From contig NZ_JAJUJJ010000015.1 in NCBI RefSeq assembly GCF_029265375.1, positions 1-64,000 of the forward strand: 64,000 nucleotides of DNA, read 5' to 3'. The notes beneath the pieces were generated by a model that did no database searches, was not told the DNA's origin, and saw only the letters and a program-made list of their open reading frames with translations. This DNA is from Nesterenkonia sp. (GTDB lineage: Bacteria > Actinomycetota > Actinomycetes > Actinomycetales > Micrococcaceae). Shown here one piece after another: positions 52,951 to 61,632 of this stretch. Numbering within the stretch: position 1 is the first letter of the stretch; each line of letters opens with the position of its first letter. The position numbers and the translations under genes were made by a program.

Positions 52951-54234
52951 TCACTGCCGGGCGTTCATATCGTCCACGAACTCCTGCGGGGTCATATTGC
53001 CCTGCAGGATGGCTGCCACATTGTCCATCAGCGGCTGCTGCTGATCAGGATGGACCGCCTGGTCCCAGGAGAGCTGGAAGTGGTTCGCCTCGCCGACCAA
53101 GTCGTTGGCGAAGGTCAGGAAGTCCTCGGCCTCTGTGCCGGCGATGCGGTCTTCCACATCATTGAGCGGCGGCAGAGATCCGGCATTGAGCATGTCGTCG
53201 ACCGCCTCGTCGTTGTAGAGGTGCTCGGAGAGGTAGTCGAACGCGACCTGCTGCGCTTCCTCGGAGGCGTCAGCGGAGACCGACCAGAAATTGGCCGGAT
53301 TGCCGACGATATTGCTCGGGTCACCAGCACCGTCCTCCAACTGCGGGAAGGGGGCGTAGCCGAAAGCACCGGAGTCCGCGAACTCGGGGAAGTCCTGGTT
53401 GATCGTGGCATAGACCCACGAGCCCTGCAGCAGGAACGCTGCGCGGCCATCGGCCAGCAGCTGAGCATCCTCATTCTGTGCGGCGTCGACGGCGTTGTAG
53501 TTGTCGACGAAGCCTTCCTCACCCAGCTCCTGGAGGGTCTCCAGCGCGAAGAGGATGGATTCGTTGTCCCAGGCTCCCTCTTCGCCCTCCACCACAGAGG
53601 CGAATACGCCTTCCCCGCCGTGGCGGTCCGTGAGGTACTGCAGCCACATCAGTGCCGGCCAGATGGAACCGCCGGCCAGGGAGAAAGCGTCGACATCCTC
53701 GACGTCGGCGAGAGTGTCGACGATCTCCTCCACGTCGCTCCAGGTCTCCGGCACCTCCAGCCCATGCTCATCCAGGACGTCCTGGTTGTAGTAGAGCACC
53801 ACTGGCTGCACGTCGTTCATGGGCACGGCGTAGACGGAGTCGTCGACGACGCCGTTCTGCCAGACGGACTCGTGGACACGCTCCTGGAGCTCCCCGACGT
53901 GGTCGTCCAGGGGCACCACGCGGTCTTCCTCCACGTATTCCAGCAGCGTCCCGCCGGTCCAGGACATAATCAGCGTGGGAGCGTCGCCGGATCCCACAGC
54001 AGTGCGGATCTGCTGCTTATAGGCGTCGTTCTCCATGGCTTCGACGCTGATGTCCTCATCATGGGACTCGTTGAAGCGGTCGAGGTCCTCCTCGATAGCG
54101 GGCCAGCCCCCTCCGGTGAGGATCCAGGCATTGGCGCCCTCTCCCCCGCCGCCGCCTCCGCAGGCGGTCAGGGCCAGCAGTGAGGCTGCAGCCAGTCCGG
54201 CGGTGCCGGTGCGAATCTTCCGGTGACGCGTCAT
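52951..54234 (-). CDS. Carbohydrate-binding lipoprotein (family 1 extracellular)
   Basis: The start MTRHRKIRTGTAGL follows GGAGAAAGGA. The 427-residue protein has a lipobox LTAC (Cys25) and glycine linker, then a SBP_bac_1 body (LDRFNESHDEDISVEAMEND, VPMNDVQPVVLYYNQDVLDEHGL, DGRAAFLLQGSWVYATI). It captures an oligosaccharide for the two permeases downstream. Its C-terminal 100 residues are closely matched by the pseudogene immediately upstream. Confidence 0.9.
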   Translation of the reverse strand: MTRHRKIRTGTAGLAAASLLALTACGGGGGGEGANAWILTGGGWPAIEEDLDRFNESHDEDISVEAMENDAYKQQIRTAVGSGDAPTLIMSWTGGTLLEYVEEDRVVPLDDHVGELQERVHESVWQNGVVDDSVYAVPMNDVQPVVLYYNQDVLDEHGLEVPETWSDVEEIVDTLADVEDVDAFSLAGGSIWPALMWLQYLTDRHGGEGVFASVVEGEEGAWDNESILFALETLQELGEEGFVDNYNAVDAAQNEDAQLLADGRAAFLLQGSWVYATINQDFPEFADSGAFGYAPFPQLEDGAGDPSNIVGNPANFWSVSADASEEAQQVAFDYLSEHLYNDEAVDDMLNAGSLPPLNDVEDRIAGTEAEDFLTFANDLVGEANHFQLSWDQAVHPDQQQPLMDNVAAILQGNMTPQEFVDDMNARQ

Positions 54235-54354
54235 CGTGTTATTCCTTTCTCCATGTCGCAGGTCCCGCACCAGGACGGCGGCGCGACGGTCCGTCTACCA
54301 GGCCCGTCAGTCGCGCGCGCTGGGGTGGGACGCTGCAGGTTACGAGTGATCCCT

Positions 54355-54382
54355 TTTCGTCTTGCCGAAAGACTAAATAGTC
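54355..54382. promoter_or_regulatory. Candidate operators of the sugar importer operon
   Basis: Two neighbouring dyads, TTTCG-TCTTGC-CGAAA (54355-54370) and GACTA-AA-TAGTC (54371-54382), lie 120-150 bp before the binding-protein gene in the most AT-rich part of the gap. A sugar-responsive regulator could bind, but none is encoded directly adjacent. Confidence 0.45.
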
Positions 54383-54412
54383 CCGGGGTGGGTGTCAACC
54401 AGATCACACCCC

Positions 54413-54760
54413 TCACGCCTCTGGCTGGGTGGCATTCATATTCTCAGCGAACTGCTCAGGGGTGATCTCCTGCTGAAACTCCAGATCGAGATTCTCCAGC
54501 AGCGCCTGCTCCTGACTTGGATCGACTGCTTGGTCCCAGGAGAGCTGGAAGCTGGGAGCCTGCCGCACAGAATCGTAGACATAGCCCAGGAACTCGCTGC
54601 TCTCGGCCTGCTCGATCTCTTCGCCCAAGCCTTGAAGGGGCGGAATGTTGCCGGTCTCCAGCATTCGGTCCACATATTCCTCGTTGAAAAGGTGCTCGTC
54701 GAGATAGCGCAGCGCCGCCTGTTGGTTCTCCTCAGAGTCAGCGGCGGAGACGGAGTAGGG
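54413..54760 (-). pseudogene. Second sugar-binding lipoprotein, C-terminal remnant
   Basis: The translation YSVSAADSEENQQAALRYL, LFNEEYVDRMLETGNIPPL, FQLSWDQAVDPSQEQALL and ITPEQFAENMNATQ parallels the end of the intact binding protein (YLSEHLYNDEAVDDML..., FQLSWDQAVHPDQQQ). Only about 115 codons remain. Upstream of 54760 the frame dissolves into unrelated, hairpin-rich DNA. It is a decayed paralogue left by a tandem duplication and deletion. Confidence 0.8.
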
Positions 54761-54781
54761 CGACGCCGGGCAGGCACAGCA

Positions 54782-54821
54782 GCGCCCGGGAGCGGAGTGC
54801 TGAGCCTCCGCACCCGGGCGC
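54782..54821. terminator. Strong hairpin (9+6 bp stem)
   Basis: GCGCCCGGG (54782-54790) pairs with CCCGGGCGC (54813-54821), and GCGGAG with CTCCGC inside it, separated by one A-A mismatch and an 8-nt loop. It lies between the dead binding-protein fragment and dps. It lacks a T-tract; a terminator is likely but not certain. Confidence 0.6.
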
Positions 54822-54847
54822 GCTTCAGACTGTCTGTGCCGCATCTG

Positions 54848-54886
54848 CCCCGCCGGCCTGCTGAAGGCCGCGGGGCACCGGCGGGG
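54848..54886 (-). terminator. Hairpin after dps
   Basis: CCCCGCCGG (54848-54856) and CCGGCGGGG (54878-54886) are exact complements enclosing a nested GGCC stem. It begins 9 bp after the dps stop codon on the minus strand, so it is a probable (T-poor) terminator for dps. Confidence 0.6.
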
Positions 54887-54894
54887 CCGTAGAG

Positions 54895-55389
54895 CTAGCT
54901 GATCTTCTCCAAGTGGCTGCGGATGAACCACTGGAACTGCTCCAGCTCCTTGATCTGGCCGATCAGAATGTCCTCGGTGATCGGGTCGGTGTCGCCCACC
55001 TTGCTCATCACCTGGCGGTGGTCCTCAATGAGTCCGGTATAGACCTTGTCCAGTTCCTTGAGGTGGTCGGCGACGTCGGCCTTGAACAGCGGATAGTCGT
55101 TCCAGGTTCGCTCGGAGACCAGCTCGCCGGCCAGCCCAGAGGGCGCAGTGCCCAGGGTCGCCATGCGCTCAGCGATCTCGTCGACGAATCCCCGCACCGT
55201 GACGGTCTGGGGGTCGAGCATCTCGTGGACCGCAATGAAGTTGGGGCCGACCACGTTCCAGTGCACGTGCTTGAGCACCAACTGCAGATCGTTGAGCGCA
55301 TGCAGCCGTCCCTGCAGGAGTCCGGCGATCTCCTCGCCGTTGTCCTTGCCCAGGCCGGGAACGGTGTAGTCCGCATTCTTCTGAGTCAT
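54895..55389 (-). CDS. dps: Dps-family ferritin-like DNA-protection protein
   Basis: The start MTQKNADYTVPG follows AGGAGG by 7 bp; GTG at 55395 is possible. The 164-residue protein has the Dps ferroxidase pattern LKHVHWNVVGPNFIAVHEMLD (His and Asp/Glu) and a helical bundle: IAERMATLGTAPSGLAGELV, DPITEDILIGQIKELEQFQW. It stores iron and protects DNA from oxidants by forming a dodecamer (family knowledge). It is flanked by strong hairpins. Confidence 0.9.
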   Translation of the reverse strand: MTQKNADYTVPGLGKDNGEEIAGLLQGRLHALNDLQLVLKHVHWNVVGPNFIAVHEMLDPQTVTVRGFVDEIAERMATLGTAPSGLAGELVSERTWNDYPLFKADVADHLKELDKVYTGLIEDHRQVMSKVGDTDPITEDILIGQIKELEQFQWFIRSHLEKIS

Positions 55390-55514
55390 GTCCACCCTCC
55401 TACATCTCGGAGACGTCGCTCATCTCCCGATGCTTCCGGCCGCACCTGAAAGATGGCTGAATGTTCTCTGGCAGTGCAGTTGATGCTGCTGTGCCGGTCA
55501 GCGCTGCCCGGCGT

Positions 55515-56801
55515 TCAGCCCAGCGGCTCGATGACCTCCAGGCCGCCGAGGTAGCCGCGCAGAGCCTCAGGCACCCGGATGGAGCCGTCGGCCTGCTGAT
55601 GGTTCTCCAGGATGGCCACCAGCCAGCGCGTAGTGGTCAGGGTCCCATTGAGGGTCGCCACCGGACGGGTGGCGCCTTTGGAGCCGTCCGGGTTCACAGT
55701 GCGTTCGCGGATGTTCAGCCGCCGCGCCTGGAACGTGGTGGTGTCGGAGGTGGAGGTCAGCTCCCGGTAGGTGCCCTGGGAGGGCACCCAGGCTTCGCAG
55801 TCGAACTTGCGGGCCGCAGAGAGACCCAGATCCCCGGCGGCGGTGTCGATCACCCGGTAGGGCAGCTCCATCTTGTGCAGCATCTGCTCCTCCCAGGCCA
55901 GCAGCTTCTCATGCTCGGCGATGGAGTCCTCCTCGCGGCAGTAGACGAACATCTCCAGCTTGTTGAACTGGTGGACCCGGATGATGCCTCGGGTGTCCTT
56001 GCCGTGCGAGCCGGCCTCCCGCCGGTAGCAGGTGGACCATCCGGCATAGCGCTTCGGCCCGCCGGAGAGGTCCAGGATCTCGTCGCCGTGATATCCGGCC
56101 AGCGCCACCTCGGAGGTCCCCACCAGGTACATATCGTCACGCTCGAGGTGGTAGACGTCGTCGTGGGCCTCCAGGTACCCGGTGCCCGCCATCGCCTCAG
56201 GGCGGACAAGAGTCGGAGTGATCATCGGCGTGAAGCCGGCCTGAAGCGCCTGGTCCAGCCCCATCTGCATCATGGCCAGCTCCAACCGAGCACCGATGCC
56301 GGTCAGGAAGTAGAACCGTGCGCCGGAGACTTTGGCGCCGCGCTCCATGTCCACCGCGCCCACCGCTTCGGCCAGCTCCAGGTGATCCTTGGGCTCAAAC
56401 CCTTCGGCGGCGAAATCCCGGGGAGTGCCTTCGGTGCGCAGGGTGACGAAGTCCTCCTCCCCGCCGGCCGGGACCTCGGGGTGGATGAGATTCGGGAAGG
56501 ACGCCTGCAGGCTGCGCAGCTGGTCCTGCGCCTGTGCGGAGGCGGCCTCGGCGCGTTTGACCTCCTCGGCCAGCTGCTTGACCTCGGCCAGCAGCTGCTG
56601 CTTGGCCTCACCCTCAGCCTGGGCCACCTTCTTGCCGTGGGCCTTCTGCTCAGCCCGCAGGGTCTCGAACCGAGTGATGGCCGCAGACCGAGCCTCATGC
56701 GCTGCGATGAGCTTGTCCACAGCGGACTCATCCGCCTGACGCGCACGCTGGCTGGCCTTGTACTTCTCAGGGTCGTCGATGAGGTCCTTGATGTCGATCA
56801 C
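55515..56801 (-). CDS. serS: Seryl-tRNA synthetase
   Basis: The 428-residue class II synthetase starts with GTG ([14 protein letters not shown]). An N-terminal coiled coil (about 30-110, for example [20 protein letters not shown]) precedes the catalytic domain with motif 2 [20 protein letters not shown] and motif 3 region [19 protein letters not shown]. All features are canonical. It charges tRNA-Ser. Confidence 0.97.
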   Translation of the reverse strand: MIDIKDLIDDPEKYKASQRARQADESAVDKLIAAHEARSAAITRFETLRAEQKAHGKKVAQAEGEAKQQLLAEVKQLAEEVKRAEAASAQAQDQLRSLQASFPNLIHPEVPAGGEEDFVTLRTEGTPRDFAAEGFEPKDHLELAEAVGAVDMERGAKVSGARFYFLTGIGARLELAMMQMGLDQALQAGFTPMITPTLVRPEAMAGTGYLEAHDDVYHLERDDMYLVGTSEVALAGYHGDEILDLSGGPKRYAGWSTCYRREAGSHGKDTRGIIRVHQFNKLEMFVYCREEDSIAEHEKLLAWEEQMLHKMELPYRVIDTAAGDLGLSAARKFDCEAWVPSQGTYRELTSTSDTTTFQARRLNIRERTVNPDGSKGATRPVATLNGTLTTTRWLVAILENHQQADGSIRVPEALRGYLGGLEVIEPLG

Positions 56802-56830
56802 GCCCCTAGCGTAGTCGGTAAACTCGGCCC

Positions 56831-57985
56831 ATGACTGCCGCCGGCTGGGAATGGATGCTGATCGCTGCCGCGACGGTGATCGCCGTGCTGACGGTGATCA
56901 TCGCCTGGCAGGCCACCCGGATCAGTGCACTCGGTGCCCAGGTCACCGAGCTGCGGCACCGGATTGAAGTGGGCGAAGCTGTGGCGGCCCATCCCAAGAA
57001 GCCGCACCAGCGACTGGTCGGCGTCGTCGTCAACGTCACCAAAGAGAGCGCCGATGAGGCGGTGCGGCTCATCCACACTGCCTGCGCACAGGCCGGTATG
57101 CCGGACCCGCTGATCATGGCCTCCTCCGCCCAGGACCCCGGGCATGTGATGACCCGCCGCGCGCTGGAGTCCGGCTGCGATGTGGTGATCGCCGCCGGCG
57201 GGGACGGCACCATCCGGGCAGTTGCCACCGAACTGGCCGGAACCGAGACTGCCCTGGGCGTGGTGCCGCTGGGGACCGGGAATCTGTTCGCCCGCAATAT
57301 CGGGCTTCCCCGTCATGATCTTGCCGCCTGCGTCTCCGAGGCCATCCACGGCACCGGCCATCGGGTGGACACTCTGGTGCTGACCTTGGAGCGCGCCGGG
57401 GGCCGGACCGAACGGGAGGTCTCCCTGGTGATCGCCGGCGGCGGGCTGGATGCCGAGGTCATGGCCGACACCCGGGAGGTGCTCAAGCAACGGGCCGGTT
57501 GGCTGGCCTACGGGGAGGCGGGCCTGCGGCATGTGATGGGTCCCCGGCAGACGGTCACCGTCCAGCTCGACGACGGCGACCCGGCCACTTTCCGCGTCCG
57601 GTCAGTGCTGCTGGCCAACTGCGGGATGCTGCAGGCAGGTATGGAGCTGGTGCCTTCTGCCGCTTTCGACGACGGCCATATGGACGCGGTGCTGCTGACC
57701 CCGCGCCACGCGCTGGACTGGGCGCGGATCGTCGCGAAGACCGCTCTGCGGTTCTCCTCGGAGATCCCGGTGATGCGGGTGCGTCAGGCCCGCGCCGGGA
57801 AGCTGACCATGGCTGAGCCGATGCCCTTCCAGATCGACGGCGATGCGGTGGGCGAGGTGATTTCGGTGCGCGCGAAAGTGGCTCCGGGTTCGCTGATAGT
57901 CCACGGGGTCTCCCCGGAGGTGCTGCAGTCCCCTGCTGCGCTCAGCGACCACGCAGCGAGGCCACCCAGGACTGAGCAGCCGTGA
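56831..57985 (+). CDS. Diacylglycerol/lipid kinase-family protein
   Basis: The 384-residue protein has one N-terminal hydrophobic span (residues 7-27) and a DAGK catalytic domain with [20 protein letters not shown] (nucleotide loop) and [17 protein letters not shown]. The C-terminal domain includes [11 protein letters not shown]. Such enzymes phosphorylate diacylglycerol or sphingoid-like lipids. It diverges from serS over 29 bp and overlaps the end of pheA by 44 bp tail to tail. Confidence 0.87.
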   Translation: MTAAGWEWMLIAAATVIAVLTVIIAWQATRISALGAQVTELRHRIEVGEAVAAHPKKPHQRLVGVVVNVTKESADEAVRLIHTACAQAGMPDPLIMASSAQDPGHVMTRRALESGCDVVIAAGGDGTIRAVATELAGTETALGVVPLGTGNLFARNIGLPRHDLAACVSEAIHGTGHRVDTLVLTLERAGGRTEREVSLVIAGGGLDAEVMADTREVLKQRAGWLAYGEAGLRHVMGPRQTVTVQLDDGDPATFRVRSVLLANCGMLQAGMELVPSAAFDDGHMDAVLLTPRHALDWARIVAKTALRFSSEIPVMRVRQARAGKLTMAEPMPFQIDGDAVGEVISVRAKVAPGSLIVHGVSPEVLQSPAALSDHAARPPRTEQP

Positions 57986-58865
57986 AGGCCGCTTCAGAGA
58001 CCTCGGGAAGCACCTGCTGGGGCTTCCCGTCGGCGCGTGGGTAGGAGCCCAGGAAGCGGATCTGCGGTGAGATCCGGTGGATGCCGGCGAGCGCGTCGCC
58101 GACTCTGGCTTCGGCGATGTGGCCCTCTAAGTCCATGGAGAAGAAGTAGTCGCCTATCCCATTGCCGGTGGGGCGGGATTCGATGCGGCAGATATTGACC
58201 CCGCGTGTAGAGAAGTGCTCCAGGATCTCCATCAGGGCCCCGGGGCGGTCCTCCGGCAGCGGGATCATCACCGTGGTCTTGTCCGCCCCGGTGGGCTGCG
58301 GCACTTCCTGCGGCCTGGTGACCAGGACGAACCGGGTCACCGCCCCCGGAGTGTCTTCGATCCCTGAGGAGACCACGTGCAGGCCCAGCTGCTCGGCCAC
58401 CAGCGGGGCGCAGATCGCGGATTCGGCCACCGGCGGGCTCTGCAGCAGCCCGTGCGCGGCCGCTGCGGTGGAGGAGGCGGGCACGAACTCCGCATGCGGG
58501 GCCGAAGCCTCGGCCCAGCGGCGCACCTGGGCCCATGCGTGGGAATGGGTGGCGATGGACCCGATCCGGCTGAGCGTGGTCGGTTCGGCCGCGGCCAGCA
58601 CGAACGTCACCGGCACCAGCGCCTCAGCAGTGATCTGCAGGTGGTGGGCCACCGAGACGGCATCCAGCGTGGCGGTGACCCCGCCCTCCACCGAGTTTTC
58701 GATCGGCACCACGGCGCCATCGACGTCGTGATCCTCCACCATGGTCAGCGCCGAGAGCACACTGGCGGCCGGCACCCGCTCAGCCTGCTCGGCTCCGGGC
58801 ATCTGCAGCAGCGCCGCTTCGGTGAAGGTTCCTGAGGGCCCCAGATAGGAGTAGCGCAGACTCAC
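57942..58865 (-). CDS. pheA: Prephenate dehydratase
   Basis: The 307-residue protein has YSYLGPSGTFTEAALLQMPG at the N-terminus, VVPIENSVEGGVTATLDAVS and the catalytic-type TRFVLVTR segment (with Thr-Arg-Phe). The ACT domain follows: RPGALMEILEHFSTRGVNI and ESRPTGNGIGDYFF, which binds phenylalanine for feedback control. It converts prephenate to phenylpyruvate in phenylalanine synthesis. Its GTG start overlaps the rhodanese stop by four bases. Confidence 0.94.
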   Translation of the reverse strand: MSLRYSYLGPSGTFTEAALLQMPGAEQAERVPAASVLSALTMVEDHDVDGAVVPIENSVEGGVTATLDAVSVAHHLQITAEALVPVTFVLAAAEPTTLSRIGSIATHSHAWAQVRRWAEASAPHAEFVPASSTAAAAHGLLQSPPVAESAICAPLVAEQLGLHVVSSGIEDTPGAVTRFVLVTRPQEVPQPTGADKTTVMIPLPEDRPGALMEILEHFSTRGVNICRIESRPTGNGIGDYFFSMDLEGHIAEARVGDALAGIHRISPQIRFLGSYPRADGKPQQVLPEVSEAAFTAAQSWVASLRGR

Positions 58866-59191
58866 AGGATCCGCGGCTCCTCTCCGGTGACGGAGGTCAG
58901 CGGGCGGCCCGCGTTCAGCCAGGCGTCATACCCCCCGGCCACATAGACCACAGAGAATCCCTGGGCGGTGAGCCATTCGGCGATCTGCACGCTGCGGCCT
59001 CCGGTGCGGCAGATCACGTAGTAGTCCTCGTCCGGGTCGAGTTCGGCGTCGTAGCGTCCTGGAACCTCATCCACCGGGATATGCACCGCCCCGGGGGCGT
59101 GCCCCACCTCAAACTCATAGGCCTCACGCACGTCCAGCACGGCGGCGTCCTCGGGCACCTCCGCGGCGGGGACAGTCTCAAAGTCCGGCAC
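58862..59191 (-). CDS. Rhodanese-domain protein
   Basis: A GTG at 59191 is preceded six bases upstream by GAGGAGG, which is better than any other start in the longer open frame. The 109-residue single-domain protein has AAVLDVREAYEFEVGHAPGA, HIPVDEVPGRY and the active-site loop VICRTGGRSVQIA (Cys). It likely carries persulfide sulfur. The stop overlaps the pheA start (GTGA), so the two are translationally coupled for no obvious metabolic reason. Confidence 0.88.
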   Translation of the reverse strand: MPDFETVPAAEVPEDAAVLDVREAYEFEVGHAPGAVHIPVDEVPGRYDAELDPDEDYYVICRTGGRSVQIAEWLTAQGFSVVYVAGGYDAWLNAGRPLTSVTGEEPRIL

Positions 59192-59290
59192 CTGCAGCCT
59201 CCTCGGTCGGCGGGGTCCTTGCCGCACCAGAGTAGCGTGCAGCAGTCCGGGGGTCTGCCCGCAGGCGCTGATATTCCATAGAGTGAGTTC

Positions 59291-60820
59291 ATGCAGCAGC
59301 GCCAGTTCCGCAGATGCCGCCTCAGTCCCATCACCGATCTGTCCCTTGCTGATTTTCGGGCCGCCGCTGCCGTGGACTGGCGTGCGGCGGTGCTGCACGG
59401 CGAGGTCTCCTGCGTGGAGCTGACCTCGACGGCGCTGACTGCCGCGGCCACTCTGCACAGGCTCGGTGCCTTCGCCGAACTGGATCCGGAGTTCGCCCTG
59501 GCCCGCGCGGAGCAGCAGGACGCCACAGTGGCTGCGCTGCGCAGACGCGGGGGATCCTCAGCTGCCCAGGACCTCGCTGCACGGGCTCCGCTGACGGGCC
59601 TGCCGACGGCGTTCAAAGATCTGGTGCCGGTGGCGGGCCTGCCGCTGCGGCTGGGGACTCGGGCGGTGCCGGAGAATGTGCCGGCCGCCGACCACCGGTT
59701 GGCTGGGCGAACTCACCGCGCAGGGGCGATCAGCATCGGCAAGACCCAGGTGCCGGAGTTCGGGCTTCCCTGCTACACGGAGAATCAGCTGGCCGAACCG
59801 GCCCGGAACCCCCTGGACCCCAGTCGCACTCCCGGGGGATCCACCGGCGGCGGTGCCGCAGCCGTGGCCGCCGGCATCCTTCCCTTCGCCCCCGGCAACG
59901 ACGGCGGCGGCTCGGTGCGGATCCCTGCTGCGGCCTGTGGTCTGGTGGGCCTCAAGCCCGGTCGGGGCCGGCTCCCCGATGACGGTCCGTCCGCTTCGGT
60001 GCGGAATCTGGTGACCTCCGGTCCGCTGGCCAGCAGCGCCGAGGACGCCGCCCTGCTGTTCGATGTGATGGCTGGTCACCGCTTCACCCCCGCCCGCGGC
60101 CGGCCACGGTCTGCGGCGCAGCTGGCGGAGGGACCGGCGATGCGCCGGGTCCGTCAGGCGCTGCAGGACGGTCTGGGCACACTGAGCATCGGGGTGACCA
60201 CGGAATCACCGTTCTCCCCGGACCTGGATATTGTGCTGGCTGAGGACGCCGTGCTGGCTCTGGAGGCCGGCATCAGCGCCTTGGCCGCGGCTGGTCACGT
60301 GGTGCAGGGAACCGACCACTGCACCGGGGCCGATCCGTTCTGGCCGCGGGGCTACCACCACAATTTCCGCGCCCTATGGACCTCCGGGCTGGCGGACGCC
60401 CCATTCTCCGACGAGCAGCTCGAGGTCTTGGAGCCGCTGACCCGCCACTTCGTAGAGACCGCGCGCAGCCGGGGGCAGGACCATACTCAGGCGGCAGTGG
60501 GAGCACTGCAGGAGTTTGCCGACTCTGCTGAGGAGATTCTGGGGCCCTGGGATGTGCTGATGACTCCCATGCTGGCCAGCGTCCCTCCGCCGGTGGGCTG
60601 GTTTGCGGGCCTGGAACCGGAGCAGAACTATCTGGAGCAGTGCCGGTTCACCCCGTACAGCTCCGTGGTCAATGTGCTGGGCCTGCCGGCGGTCAGCGTG
60701 CCGGTGCACACCAGCGACGACGGGCTGAGCTGGTCGGTTCAGCTGATCGGCGGCCACCGCAGTGAAGAGCTTCTGCTGGCGCTGGCGGGGCAGATGATGG
60801 AGCGCTCACCCCGGCACTGA
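59291..60820 (+). CDS. Amidase-signature-family protein
   Basis: The 509-residue protein has the amidase Ser-cisSer-Lys parts: Lys in TAFKDLVPVAG, RTPGGSTGGGAAAVAAG (cis-Ser) and GNDGGGSVRIPAAACGLVG (nucleophile Ser). The substrate-binding C-terminus is large, with GPWDVLMTPMLASVPPPVGW. The N-terminus is cytoplasmic. It hydrolyses an amide of unknown identity; the family ranges from aryl-amides to gatA-like activities. Confidence 0.86.
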   Translation: MQQRQFRRCRLSPITDLSLADFRAAAAVDWRAAVLHGEVSCVELTSTALTAAATLHRLGAFAELDPEFALARAEQQDATVAALRRRGGSSAAQDLAARAPLTGLPTAFKDLVPVAGLPLRLGTRAVPENVPAADHRLAGRTHRAGAISIGKTQVPEFGLPCYTENQLAEPARNPLDPSRTPGGSTGGGAAAVAAGILPFAPGNDGGGSVRIPAAACGLVGLKPGRGRLPDDGPSASVRNLVTSGPLASSAEDAALLFDVMAGHRFTPARGRPRSAAQLAEGPAMRRVRQALQDGLGTLSIGVTTESPFSPDLDIVLAEDAVLALEAGISALAAAGHVVQGTDHCTGADPFWPRGYHHNFRALWTSGLADAPFSDEQLEVLEPLTRHFVETARSRGQDHTQAAVGALQEFADSAEEILGPWDVLMTPMLASVPPPVGWFAGLEPEQNYLEQCRFTPYSSVVNVLGLPAVSVPVHTSDDGLSWSVQLIGGHRSEELLLALAGQMMERSPRH

Positions 60821-60853
60821 GCCAGGATGAGCGCTCCAGGGCCGCCGCGGATG

Positions 60854-61075
60854 TCAGAACTGCCGGGGCATCAGGTACAGACCCGCGGCGGCCTCGTCCC
60901 GACGACGCTGCGCTGCCTGCCGCTGCTCGGCGATCTGCCGCAGCAACTGCGGGTCCCGGTCCGCAGAGGCCGAGCGGCGGGCCGAAGCCTGCGCCCACTG
61001 CACCAGAACCGATCCCAACGCCAGCGCGGCGCGCTGCAGCACACTGTACTGATATGCATTACTGATGGAAGACAT
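60854..61075 (-). CDS. Small basic protein of unknown function
   Basis: The 73-residue protein follows AGGAATA and reads MSSISNAYQYSVLQRAALAL, VLVQWAQASARRSA, LLRQIAEQRQAAQRRRDEA and ends GLYLMPRQF. One helix is hydrophobic, the rest basic. I recall similar short proteins in Micrococcaceae and Microbacteriaceae but no function. Coding status is supported by the ribosome site and codon bias only. Confidence 0.55.
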   Translation of the reverse strand: MSSISNAYQYSVLQRAALALGSVLVQWAQASARRSASADRDPQLLRQIAEQRQAAQRRRDEAAAGLYLMPRQF

Positions 61076-61383
61076 TGCTATTCCTATGAGGTGTCATTTG
61101 GGCGCGCCGATAGCAGGCAAATACCCAGAAGAGGCGGGGGAAATATCAGAGCAGCGCGGCGGCACGTGGTGTGCGCCAGGGCTTGACTGACGGGGCTGCC
61201 GCAGACATCCACGCTCGACGGGATCGATGCGCCAGAATGCCCAGCGGCTCGCACGGAGTTCGCGCTGGTGTGGAGAGTCTCAGACGAGAGGCTGCTCGCA
61301 GCTCACAGGCTGGTGCCGGTCTCGGCACGCACGCTGTGCAGCAGCTGTCTCAAGGGATGCGGCTCAGAGCGTATGAACGTCTG
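61076..61383. other. 308-bp region without a clear gene
   Basis: Between the two small minus-strand ORFs I see no convincing gene, RNA or repeat. A 60-codon open frame (61146-61328, minus) lacks a good ribosome site and is not claimed. Confidence 0.4.
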
Positions 61384-61509
61384 TCAGCGCCGATGGCCGG
61401 CAAATCGACCGCCTGGAAGGGGGGTCGCAGCTGCTGCCGCGGCACCTGAGCCGAACGGAGTGAGATCGCCGGTGCGATCCTCCGCGCTCATCATGTCTGT
61501 GATTGTCAT
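61384..61509 (-). CDS. Possible 41-residue small protein
   Basis: A short frame begins MTITDMMSAEDRTGDLTP, then an alanine run and PLPGGRFAGHRR before TGA. It is preceded by GAAAGGAGGGGCACC, one of the strongest ribosome sites in the window, and by a promoter-like pair (GTGACA, 18 bp, TAGGTT). I recognise no family. Short leader or precursor peptides can look like this, but no modifying enzyme is adjacent. Confidence 0.5.
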   Translation of the reverse strand: MTITDMMSAEDRTGDLTPFGSGAAAAAATPLPGGRFAGHRR

Positions 61510-61554
61510 GGTGCCCCTCCTTTCAACAGGCTCGATATGTGCAGTGACAAAAAG

Positions 61555-61584
61555 TAACCTATCACAAGAATTCTCAGGATGTCA
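61555..61584 (-). promoter_or_regulatory. Candidate promoter of the 41-residue ORF
   Basis: On the minus strand GTGACA and TAGGTT are 18 bp apart. The spacer holds the 8-bp palindrome AGAATTCT (61567-61574), a possible repressor site. The predicted start lies about 40 bp before the small ORF. Confidence 0.5.
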
Positions 61585-61632
61585 CGCATTAATTCTGGAC
61601 TGCCGAAGATTTCTTGCGGGATGGTGCGGTGG

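Noticed and set aside
61146-61328. 60-codon minus-strand ORF between the two small proteins
   Set aside because: No ribosome site, arginine/proline-rich as expected from a random GC-rich frame, and no recognisable features.
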